NCBI GenBank assembly: GCA_937899245.1
Contig: CALDKB010000047.1
Coordinates: 62,001 to 126,000 of the forward strand
Source: an uncultured Bacteroidales bacterium
GTDB taxonomy: Bacteria; Bacteroidota; Bacteroidia; Bacteroidales; ML635J-15
DNA: 64,000 nt
Direction of reading: 5' to 3'
Shown: positions 45,183 to 52,169 of the stretch, in pieces
How positions within the stretch are numbered: position 1 is the stretch's first letter
Layout of the letters: every line of letters begins with the position of its first letter
Made by a program: the position numbers and the translations under genes
The notes under the pieces: generated by a model
What the model was told of the DNA's origin: nothing
Database searches by the model: none
What the model saw: only the letters and a program-made list of their open reading frames with translations

Positions 45183-45479
45183 TTACTTATTTAAAAGAGC
45201 AATGCAGTTATCTATTTCCCGTATTATTTTGTTAATCTTCTGCTTGGATTCCCTGTTGCCGCTATCATGGCTACCAAAGGCTTGAGCAAGCATCAGATTG
45301 TTATATTTTGATTCCAGTTCTATTAGTTTGTCTTTCTTTATATTAAGTTCTCTATTCAAATTTTTAACCTCTTGTGTCAATTGGGCGTTACGCTCTAACA
45401 GAGAATTGTAGATTGTTATCAGCTTATCTACATTTGAACTTAACTTTTCAAGTTGCTTCTTATGTTCGTCTTCGTTCAT
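45183..45479 (-). CDS. Small coiled-coil protein, ZapB-like partner of ZapA
   Basis: This 98-residue protein is a coiled coil over about residues 8-65 (heptads of Leu and Ile in KLSSNVDKLITIYNSLLERN), with a Gly/Ser-rich break and a short C-terminal helix. It lacks recognisable enzyme motifs. It sits directly before zapA in one unit, like zapB-like genes in other genomes, so a division role is likely but inferred. The frame is open to 45581; the start at 45479 is the first ATG and is supported by a promoter box 23 bases before it. Confidence 0.75.
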   Translation of the reverse strand: MNEDEHKKQLEKLSSNVDKLITIYNSLLERNAQLTQEVKNLNRELNIKKDKLIELESKYNNLMLAQAFGSHDSGNRESKQKINKIIREIDNCIALLNK

Positions 45480-45501
45480 TTCACGCCTAATTTTAATTTT
45501 G

Positions 45502-45509
45502 CAAAGGTA
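45502..45509 (-). promoter_or_regulatory. -7 promoter box of the zapB-like/zapA/rny unit
   Basis: TACCTTTG on the minus strand, 23 bases before the start at 45479. Confidence 0.5.
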
Positions 45510-45585
45510 TCTTAATTTTCCTAAAAATAAAAGTAGACAAATAGGTTTTTTATAACTTATTTTTTGCTTTTTGACTATCAATTAG

Positions 45586-47073
45586 TTACAAATCCCATTC
45601 AAAACCATCCTTCTTGTCCTTGATGTTGAATCCTAAGGCTGTAAGTTCGTTGCGTATTTTGTCGCTTGTTGCCCAGTCCTTATTCTGCTTTGCCTCTAGG
45701 CGGATGTTAAGTAGCAGATCGATGGCTTTTTTGTATGCGTCAATTTTGCTGTCTGAATTTCCGTTCGATGTCGTTAGTCCGAGGATGTCTTCAACGTAGA
45801 ACTTGAAAGTGTCCTTAAGTTCATCGAGGTCGGTCTGCGTAATAGTTCCCTTTCCGTCCGAAAGCGTGTTGATTGCCTTGCATGCTTCGAAAAGGTGTGA
45901 TATTACGATTGGCGAGTTTAGGTCGTCGAGGATTGCTTCATCGCAGTTCTTGCGCAAGTTCTTAACGTCGATGGTAGTTGTTGCTCCGGCGGTAATTTTG
46001 CCGAGACGAGAGTAGGCTTCCATCAGTCTGCCGAGGCCTTTTTCTGCTGCTTGCAGTGCTTCGTTCGAGAAGTCGACTGTGCTGCGGTAGTGTGCCTGCA
46101 GTATGAAGAACCTGATTGTCATAGGACTGTATGCCTGTGCAAGCATTTCGTTTCCGTCCTTGTCCTTATGCGAACCGTTGAAGAATTCGTCGAGTGTGAT
46201 GAAATTTCCCAATGATTTTCCCATCTTTTGTCCGTTGATGGTAATCATGTTGTTGTGTACCCAGAATTTAACACTTTCGTGGCCCAGAGCAGCTGTCGAC
46301 TGGGCAATTTCGCATTCGTGGTGTGGGAACATGAGGTCCATTCCTCCGCCATGGATGTCGAATTCTTCGCCCAAATATTTGGTGCCCATTGCCGAGCATT
46401 CCATGTGCCAGCCAGGGAAACCGTTGCTCCATGGTGATTTCCAACGCATTATGTGTTCTGGCGCTGCTTTTTTCCAAAGTGCGAAGTCGAAACTGCGGCG
46501 TTTTTCGGTTTGTCCGTCGAGCTCGCGTGTTGTTTCCAGAAGTTCGTCGATGTTGCGGCCTGAGAGTTTCCCGTAGTTGTATTTCTGGTTGTATTTTTCA
46601 ACGTCGAAATAAACAGAACCTTCGCTGATGTATGCGTATCCGGCATCCAAAATCTTTTGTACGAATTCGATTTGGTCTGGAATATGTCCCGAAGCGTGAG
46701 GTTCGATGCTCGGCGGAAGAACATTCAGTTTTTCCATTGCCTGATGGTAACGGTTGGTGTAGTATTGTGCAACTTCCATTGGTTCAAGCTGTTCTATGCG
46801 AGCTTTCTTTGCAATCTTGTCTTCGCCTTCGTCGGCATCGTGTTCAAGGTGTCCAACATCGGTAATGTTGCGCACGTAGCGAACCTTGTAGCCCATATTT
46901 TTCAATGTCCTGAAAAGAAGGTCGAAAGTAATAGCCGGACGTGCGTGTCCCAGATGTGCATCGCCATAAACTGTTGGTCCGCAGACGTAAAGCCCTACAA
47001 ATGGTGGCTTTATCGGATTAAATTCTTGTTTTACACGCTTAAGTGTGTTATATAAATATAGTTTTCCTTCCAT
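45586..47073 (-). CDS. cysS: Cysteinyl-tRNA synthetase
   Basis: This 495-residue class I synthetase charges tRNA-Cys. It has CGPTVYGDAHLGHA (HIGH motif with the zinc-binding Cys) near the N-terminus, the zinc site GFPGWHMECSAMG, and the signature loop GQKMGKSLGN, a KMGKS variant of KMSKS. A DALR-type anticodon domain and the ending DGFEWDL complete it. Own promoter at 47091. Confidence 0.96.
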   Translation of the reverse strand: MEGKLYLYNTLKRVKQEFNPIKPPFVGLYVCGPTVYGDAHLGHARPAITFDLLFRTLKNMGYKVRYVRNITDVGHLEHDADEGEDKIAKKARIEQLEPMEVAQYYTNRYHQAMEKLNVLPPSIEPHASGHIPDQIEFVQKILDAGYAYISEGSVYFDVEKYNQKYNYGKLSGRNIDELLETTRELDGQTEKRRSFDFALWKKAAPEHIMRWKSPWSNGFPGWHMECSAMGTKYLGEEFDIHGGGMDLMFPHHECEIAQSTAALGHESVKFWVHNNMITINGQKMGKSLGNFITLDEFFNGSHKDKDGNEMLAQAYSPMTIRFFILQAHYRSTVDFSNEALQAAEKGLGRLMEAYSRLGKITAGATTTIDVKNLRKNCDEAILDDLNSPIVISHLFEACKAINTLSDGKGTITQTDLDELKDTFKFYVEDILGLTTSNGNSDSKIDAYKKAIDLLLNIRLEAKQNKDWATSDKIRNELTALGFNIKDKKDGFEWDL

Positions 47074-47090
47074 GATGTTTTATTTTTGTG

Positions 47091-47098
47091 CAAATTTA
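47091..47098 (-). promoter_or_regulatory. -7 promoter box of cysS
   Basis: TAAATTTG on the minus strand, 18 bases before the start; divergent from the box at 47115. Confidence 0.5.
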
Positions 47099-47114
47099 AC
47101 AAAATAATATTGAC

Positions 47115-47122
47115 TATTTTTG
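47115..47122 (+). promoter_or_regulatory. -7 promoter box of the GNAT gene
   Basis: TATTTTTG, 23 bases before the ATG at 47145. Confidence 0.5.
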
Positions 47123-47144
47123 CCATTTAGAAAAATTATTTCCG

Positions 47145-47627
47145 ATGTTTTGTGTACGTCCATATTGCAGGCAGGATATTGCCGAGATTTTAAATATTAC
47201 CGATGAGCTCCTTGGTGTTAACTATATTGTCGAGAAGCAGCTTGAGGAGTATATTGTCCTTGTTGCCGAGAATGAAGAACTTGGGAAATGTGTTGGCGTG
47301 TGCTTGTCGTATGTCGATGCAGAGACTAATGTCGGCTATGTAAAGACGGTTGCTGTCAGTCCGAAATTTTCTGGACAAGGGATTGGTACTGAATTGATTG
47401 CAGAGTCGGTGCGCCGCTTGGAAAATTTAGGCGTTAAAAAATTACGAACTACGGCATGGAAGCACGATGGCATTGTAAATTCTGATATAATTTTTCGCCG
47501 TAACGGCTTTGTGCCGGTTCGAGAAATTCCTGATTTCTGGTATGAAGATAGTTTGAAAAGAAAGTTTGTGTGTCCGGTTTGTGGAGATGTGTGCCACTGT
47601 GCGTGCGTGGTGTACGAGAGAGGATAA
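47145..47627 (+). CDS. GNAT acetyltransferase with Cys-rich tail
   Basis: This 160-residue GCN5-related N-acetyltransferase has its acetyl-CoA loop in VAVSPKFSGQGIGTELIAE (about residues 70-88). The last 20 residues are unusual: FVCPVCGDVCHCACVVY holds five Cys in twelve positions plus a His, able to bind a metal, most likely zinc. The tail is not part of the usual GNAT fold and may bind a partner or substrate. Its TAA abuts the opposing gene stop without a gap. Substrate unknown. Confidence 0.85.
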   Translation: MFCVRPYCRQDIAEILNITDELLGVNYIVEKQLEEYIVLVAENEELGKCVGVCLSYVDAETNVGYVKTVAVSPKFSGQGIGTELIAESVRRLENLGVKKLRTTAWKHDGIVNSDIIFRRNGFVPVREIPDFWYEDSLKRKFVCPVCGDVCHCACVVYERG

Positions 47628-47975
47628 TTATCTTCTCTTACTCCATGATCTTCCGCTGTTTGTTGAGTAGTATAAACCTTTGTCGGTGTTTGCCAGAAGT
47701 TCTTTTCCGCCGTCCATAAGGTTTTGGAAGTTGCCGCATGAAGAACTTGTGTAACGCGAACTCCATGAACGGCCCTGATTGCTGGAAAAATATATTCCCT
47801 TGCTAGTTGCTGCAACAACTTCGGCTCCACATTGAATTAAGTCGATGAATGTTCCGCATGAAGAACTTGTGTAACGCGAACTCCATGAACGGCCTTGATT
47901 TGTAGAGTATTCGATTGAGTTTTTTTGTGGGTTTATTCGAACAATTTCGTTCCCGAGGTTAATCATCTGTGGCAT
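47628..47975 (-). CDS. Small Asp-box-like (BNR-like) repeat protein
   Basis: This 115-residue protein is made of about three copies of a 40-residue unit with the core YxSxNxGRSWSSRYTSSSCG. The S/T-N-x-G-R-S-W motif resembles the Asp-box (BNR) turn of beta-propellers, with Asn in place of Asp. Two DNA copies of a 47-base segment (47734-47780 and 47854-47900) differ by one base and start exactly 120 bases apart, so the repeat expanded recently or is kept uniform. There is no signal peptide. Three units are too few for a whole propeller, so it may assemble as an oligomer. Function unknown. Confidence 0.75.
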   Translation of the reverse strand: MPQMINLGNEIVRINPQKNSIEYSTNQGRSWSSRYTSSSCGTFIDLIQCGAEVVAATSKGIYFSSNQGRSWSSRYTSSSCGNFQNLMDGGKELLANTDKGLYYSTNSGRSWSKRR

Positions 47976-47987
47976 AATGGTATTGTT

Positions 47988-48521
47988 TTACCTTTTGGTA
48001 ATATGTAATGTTTCTTCAATAATTCTTATTGCATTCTTCAATCTTTCTTCTCCACTGCCGGTAACAATTCCGTAAGGAATTTCAAGACTTTCGATTTCCT
48101 TTTTATAAAGGTTGTAGAAATAGTCGCGGCGGTGTGGGTTCTCGCGTACAGGATCGTCTTCCCATGGCAGGTCGTGGTAGCATAGTAGGTGCATGTCGGG
48201 CTTGTTGGTGTTGATTTCTTCTTCAACCCAGTCGGGAAGTGTGTTGTAGACGTCTAGAAACCAATATTTTGTGTTTGTGAGGTCAACGTCGATGAAAATT
48301 ATTGGGGGATTTTGTGCAACTAGTTCAGCTTCGGCTTCAACTTGCTGGCGAGCAATGTTTTCGACATCTTCGTAAGTGTATGGGCGGTCCAGTTTTTCGA
48401 CGTAGTTGCGGGCTATTTCGGCAATGTAAGGCGCTTCGTAATAGTCGGCAAGTTGTTTGGCAAGTGTTGATTTGCCAGAAGATTCGGCGCCGGAAAGTAC
48501 TATTTTGATAGTTTTGCTCAT
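47988..48521 (-). CDS. NadR-type nicotinamide riboside kinase domain protein
   Basis: This 177-residue P-loop ATPase of the NadR C-terminal type has its Walker A at GAESSGKST (11-19) and a lid region around HRRDYFYNLYKKEIE. It lacks the N-terminal regulator and adenylyltransferase parts of E. coli NadR. Such stand-alone kinases phosphorylate nicotinamide riboside to NMN for NAD salvage. Its start overlaps the pnuC stop by four bases, which strongly supports that role. Confidence 0.88.
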   Translation of the reverse strand: MSKTIKIVLSGAESSGKSTLAKQLADYYEAPYIAEIARNYVEKLDRPYTYEDVENIARQQVEAEAELVAQNPPIIFIDVDLTNTKYWFLDVYNTLPDWVEEEINTNKPDMHLLCYHDLPWEDDPVRENPHRRDYFYNLYKKEIESLEIPYGIVTGSGEERLKNAIRIIEETLHITKR

Positions 48522-49120
48522 TTCTTGCTTGTTTCGTTTTTTAGTGCTTTACGCCAGTGCGCGTATCCAACGACGGCGAGTATTGTTAGAACTGAAAATA
48601 GTATTAGCGTAGGGTAGAGTCCCTTGTATAAATAAAGACCGGCGGAAACGGCATCAACAATAATCCAGAAAATCCAGTTTTCAATGTATTTCCTTGCCAG
48701 AAGTAGTGTGGACGTAATGCTTAATGCTGTTGTAAAAGCATCACCGATTGGAATTGGTGAGTCTGTCAAGTGCTTGAGTATTAAGTAAATGACAACGAAG
48801 AGGATTGCGGAGATTGCAATGCTGGCAGTGGCTTGTTTCTTGTTTAGCTTGTTAACTTCTAGGTTTGTGTCGTCTTGTTTCCTTCTGCTTTTTATCCAGA
48901 ATGCCCAGCCGTAAATGCTTACGACAAGGTAGTATAGCTGAAATGCCATGTCGGCATAGAATTTTGTTGTGTAGAAAACGTAGATGTACATCAAAACCAT
49001 AAGTATTGACGAAAGCCAATACCAATGGTTCTGTTTGATTTGCAGGCCGATTCCAACAAGGCCGAGAATGGCTGCTGTTGTTTCAACCCAATTGGTTATC
49101 AGCCAGTCGACGACGACCAT
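48518..49120 (-). CDS. pnuC: Nicotinamide riboside transporter PnuC
   Basis: This 200-residue membrane protein of seven helices carries PnuC family signatures (WAFWIKSRRK, LLARKYIENWIFWIIVDAVSAGLYLYK). It facilitates uptake of nicotinamide riboside, which the kinase in the next gene traps as NMN. It starts two bases after the stop of the S41 protease gene and overlaps the kinase gene by four. Confidence 0.93.
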   Translation of the reverse strand: MVVVDWLITNWVETTAAILGLVGIGLQIKQNHWYWLSSILMVLMYIYVFYTTKFYADMAFQLYYLVVSIYGWAFWIKSRRKQDDTNLEVNKLNKKQATASIAISAILFVVIYLILKHLTDSPIPIGDAFTTALSITSTLLLARKYIENWIFWIIVDAVSAGLYLYKGLYPTLILFSVLTILAVVGYAHWRKALKNETSKK

Positions 49121-49122
49121 GG

Positions 49123-50721
49123 TTATTTTTTAAGCAATGATTTATACAAATTGTCGTCGTTAATTATCTCGAATGCTCGTTTTACAGTTGGGTCCTGTTC
49201 GTTGAAAATCCTCCAGAAGTCGGAACTTCCCCAGATGTCGCTAGCCATTGACGATTTAATGTGGTTGAGCAGGTATTTTTCTTGTGCTGGAGTTGCCTTT
49301 GGCAATGAATCTACATTTATTCCGGCCTCTTTTGCCTTTTCGAGCATAAGTTTCATGAATTCATCCGGTACATTGAAACCAAGAGCAAAACCTTCTACGT
49401 CCTTGTATTTCTTCTTATATTCGTTCTTGTGTTTGTCGATGTATTCCGAAATAGTGGGGAAGAAAATGTTTTTGCGCTGTATTGCAATGTGATAGTCGGA
49501 ACGCAAGGTAGTGTCAAGCGGAACAAAATCGTCTGGCATTACACCGCCGCCGCCGTAAACAGTTCTATTCAGTTTAAGTGTTTGGTATTTCAAGCTGTCG
49601 TTGAACTTGATGCTGTCCTTATGGTAGTATTCTCCGTGGTTGTATCGGTTAAGCAAGTCCCTGTTGTATTCTTCGTAGCTGCTGTAAGGTTTCTGGATGC
49701 AACGTCCCGAAGGTGTGTAGTAGCGTGCGATAGTCAAGCGGATGATAGAACCATCGGTAAGATTCATTTCCCTTTGTACTAGGCCTTTGCCAAATGAACG
49801 GCGGCCAACGATAACGCCACGGTCCCAGTCCTGGATTGCTCCTGAGGTAATTTCGCTTGCTGATGCTGAACTTTCGTTGATGATTACGACAAGTTTGCCG
49901 TTGCGGTTTGTCATTTCGGGAGCAAGATCCTTTGAGTTATAATCGTAGCGTGGCATCTTTTCGCCTTTTGTGAAAACTATTGAACTTTTTGGTTCAATGA
50001 AGCGGCTGCAAAGTGTAACTGCTTGGTCGAGGTAGCCGCCTGTGTTGTCGCTAAGGTCGAGGATGATGTCATTTACTTTTTTCTTGTTGAAATATTGGAA
50101 GGCGGAGTCCATTTCGTGTTCGGTTGTACGAGCAAATTTGTTGAGCTTTATGTAGCCGACATTTCCAATTGTGTAGAATGCATCAACGCTGTGGATTGGA
50201 ATTTTGTCGCGGATGATGTCAAATGTAATAAGATCCTTAACGCCTTGACGCAAAATTTTTACAGTTACCTTTGTGCCTTTTTTGCCACGCAGGCGTTTTG
50301 CCACACCGGCATTGTCAATTTTTATCCCGGCAACAACTTCTCCGTCAACTTCTACAATGCGGTCGCCAGATTTCAAGCCTACTTTTTCTGATGGTCCACC
50401 AGAAATAACATCTTGAATAACAATTGTGTCTTGGATAAGGCGGAATTGGACACCAATGCCGTCGAAACTGCCATCGAGTTGCTCTTTGGATTTTGCTACA
50501 TCTTCTGCACTTATGTAAGACGAGTGCGGGTCGAGTTCCTGAAGCATTTTGACGATTGCGATTTCGGTAAGATCGCTTATGTTTGTGGTGTCGACGTACA
50601 TAGCATCGATATAATTCAGAAGGCGTTCAAACTTTTTGGCTTGCTTTGCTGGTTCTGTCTGTGCGAATAGCGATGCGCTAAGTATTAGTATGATTGCTAA
50701 TGATAAGAATATCTGTTTCAT
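49123..50721 (-). CDS. S41 family C-terminal processing peptidase
   Basis: This 532-residue exported protease has a signal peptide (about residues 1-20), a PDZ domain (about 85-170, SGGPSEKVGLKSGDRIVEVDGE) and an S41 catalytic domain with the Ser in NESSASASEITSGAI and the Lys in RRSFGKGLVQ. A C-terminal extension (about 400-532) is unassigned. Ctp-type proteases cleave periplasmic proteins at their C-termini. It leads a unit with pnuC and the NadR-type kinase. Confidence 0.93.
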   Translation of the reverse strand: MKQIFLSLAIILILSASLFAQTEPAKQAKKFERLLNYIDAMYVDTTNISDLTEIAIVKMLQELDPHSSYISAEDVAKSKEQLDGSFDGIGVQFRLIQDTIVIQDVISGGPSEKVGLKSGDRIVEVDGEVVAGIKIDNAGVAKRLRGKKGTKVTVKILRQGVKDLITFDIIRDKIPIHSVDAFYTIGNVGYIKLNKFARTTEHEMDSAFQYFNKKKVNDIILDLSDNTGGYLDQAVTLCSRFIEPKSSIVFTKGEKMPRYDYNSKDLAPEMTNRNGKLVVIINESSASASEITSGAIQDWDRGVIVGRRSFGKGLVQREMNLTDGSIIRLTIARYYTPSGRCIQKPYSSYEEYNRDLLNRYNHGEYYHKDSIKFNDSLKYQTLKLNRTVYGGGGVMPDDFVPLDTTLRSDYHIAIQRKNIFFPTISEYIDKHKNEYKKKYKDVEGFALGFNVPDEFMKLMLEKAKEAGINVDSLPKATPAQEKYLLNHIKSSMASDIWGSSDFWRIFNEQDPTVKRAFEIINDDNLYKSLLKK

Positions 50722-50737
50722 TTTCGTAGCTTTTTTG

Positions 50738-50745
50738 CAAAATTA
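50738..50745 (-). promoter_or_regulatory. -7 promoter box of the S41 protease/pnuC/kinase unit
   Basis: TAATTTTG on the minus strand, 17 bases before the start at 50721. Confidence 0.5.
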
Positions 50746-50793
50746 AGAATTATTAATGATGGAAGATGTTGTTTTGTTGTTAAATTTGTTTTT

Positions 50794-50828
50794 ATTACGA
50801 AAAATTTCGTTACGAAATTTTTCGTAAT
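50794..50828. repeat. Perfect 35-bp palindrome downstream of the first ATPase
   Basis: ATTACGAAAAATTTCGT, one T, ACGAAATTTTTCGTAAT: perfect 17-bp arms, ending two bases before the ATPase stop codon. A related 35-bp palindrome stands at the other end of the gene (51899-51933); the two share a 23-base core in the same orientation. Confidence 0.85.
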
Positions 50829-50830
50829 AT

Positions 50831-51898
50831 CTATGAGGCAAAATCCAAAATCCATTTTTTGAAGAATGGGTCTTCTATTTCATAGCGGTTTGAATATATC
50901 ACAAGACCCTGCTTTTGCATTTTCTTTAGTGCGCTATATATCGTACTTGTGTGTAAGTCTGTCATTGTCAATTGTGTTTCAGATGCAAGTGTCTGTAGAA
51001 TCTTTTTGTCGGTACGATTCAGTCGAATCCAGATGCGTTCAAAGTCCAAGCAATGCGTTTCTTCAATTTGCTGTAATGCTTTGGAAAACAGGTCTGTACA
51101 TTCTGGATTGATAATTGCGGTTTGCCAAATTTGTGAGGCAAGTTGCTGTGAATAATAAGGGTGACAATCGGTATAATCCAGTATTTCCTTTGTGATTTCG
51201 TTGTAATTTTGTGGCAAAAGAATCTTTAGTCTTGATGATATATATTGCTCGAACTCGTTTCTTGGCAATTTGCGCAAGCGCATCAGTTGTCCGAAATGGT
51301 AGAATGGTGATTTCTTCTTTTCGAAAATATCTTCCATCATTGATTCCTGACTGCCAAGCAATATATAATTGATGTTCTTTTGTTCCTGCATAATTGCACG
51401 CAATTGCTTGTCCAAACCAGTCTCTATTTCCAGTATCTCTTGAAACTCGTCGAGAATGACAACTAATCTATTGCTTTCATTTCCAATATTTTCCAATGTT
51501 CCTAAAACATCTTCAAGCATCACATTTGCGTTTTTTGATGGTTGGAAACTGACTTCTACAGCACCTGTCAAGGCGTTGGTATTCAATGTTGGAATTATCC
51601 GAAAGTTTGAAATTAATCCACGAAGTTTTTCCAGTGTATTGTGCCTGTAAACTTCGGTAAGCAATTTTGCCGCAAAATCTTGAACCGACATAACTTTTTG
51701 CAGGTTAAGATATATGTATTTGCGTCCCGACTGTTTCACAGCCTTCAAAACGACACTGCTCTTTCCGAAACGGCGTGGGCTTATAAGAATCAAGTGGTTC
51801 GCACTATTGATAAACTGTTGTATATAAGCCACTTCCTTGACTCTGTCGGTAAAGTAATCACTTTCGACTATTGTCCCGAATTTGAATGGGTTTTCCAT
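50831..51898 (-). CDS. AAA ATPase of the archaeal ATPase (PF01637-like) group
   Basis: This 355-residue ATPase has its Walker A at ISPRRFGKSS (39-48) and Walker B around LVVILDEFQEI (about residues 144-154), followed by a helical lid and a C-terminal winged-helix-like region (about 275-355, TQLTMTDLHTSTIYSALKKMQKQGLVIYS). Proteins of this type are common, repeated and poorly understood in Bacteroidales. A DNA-binding or signalling-ATPase role is inferred from the winged helix. A second member lies at 57286-58401. The gene is bracketed by related 35-bp palindromes, one immediately before its start codon, which could be operators or ends of a mobile unit. No -7 box is evident. Confidence 0.85.
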   Translation of the reverse strand: MENPFKFGTIVESDYFTDRVKEVAYIQQFINSANHLILISPRRFGKSSVVLKAVKQSGRKYIYLNLQKVMSVQDFAAKLLTEVYRHNTLEKLRGLISNFRIIPTLNTNALTGAVEVSFQPSKNANVMLEDVLGTLENIGNESNRLVVILDEFQEILEIETGLDKQLRAIMQEQKNINYILLGSQESMMEDIFEKKKSPFYHFGQLMRLRKLPRNEFEQYISSRLKILLPQNYNEITKEILDYTDCHPYYSQQLASQIWQTAIINPECTDLFSKALQQIEETHCLDFERIWIRLNRTDKKILQTLASETQLTMTDLHTSTIYSALKKMQKQGLVIYSNRYEIEDPFFKKWILDFAS

Positions 51899-51933
51899 AT
51901 TACGACTTTTTTCGTTACGAAATTTTTCGTAAA
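51899..51933. repeat. Imperfect 35-bp palindrome upstream of the first ATPase
   Basis: Starts at the base before the ATPase start codon. The half ACGAAATTTTTCGTAA is identical to the copy at 50794-50828, while the ATG-proximal arm has diverged (12 of 17 pairs kept). Confidence 0.75.
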
Positions 51934-51985
51934 GGTATGAATATTTTTGTTAACGGCAAAAAATAAATTTACCGGAGTCGTTATC

Positions 51986-52096
51986 TTGAGAATCGTTCCC
52001 AAATTCGGCTAATTGAAATACAAAATCAGCCCACTGTTAATCAGCAACTTAATGTGAAATCATTCCCTTTTTTGAATGTTTGTTTTGAGAATCGTT
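51986..52096. repeat. 12-bp direct repeat, about 100 bp apart
   Basis: TTGAGAATCGTT occurs at 51986-51997 and 52085-52096, in the region upstream of the ATPase gene. No gene lies between the copies. Could be regulatory sites or a footprint of a lost insertion. Confidence 0.4.
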
Positions 52097-52121
52097 TCCT
52101 GTTTTTTATTTTTGGAAAAAT

Positions 52122-52155
52122 AAAAACCGATGCTCACAATGTTGCATCGGTTTTT
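52122..52155 (-). terminator. Terminator of the vWA gene
   Basis: AAAAACCGATGC, ten-base loop, GCATCGGTTTTT: a perfect 12-bp stem with flanking A and T runs, 15 bases past the vWA gene stop. Confidence 0.88.
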
Positions 52156-52169
52156 TAGTTATCATCTGC

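Noticed and set aside
49123..49130. NAD-sensing riboswitch before pnuC
   Set aside because: pnuC starts two bases after the S41 stop, so there is no leader that could hold a riboswitch.
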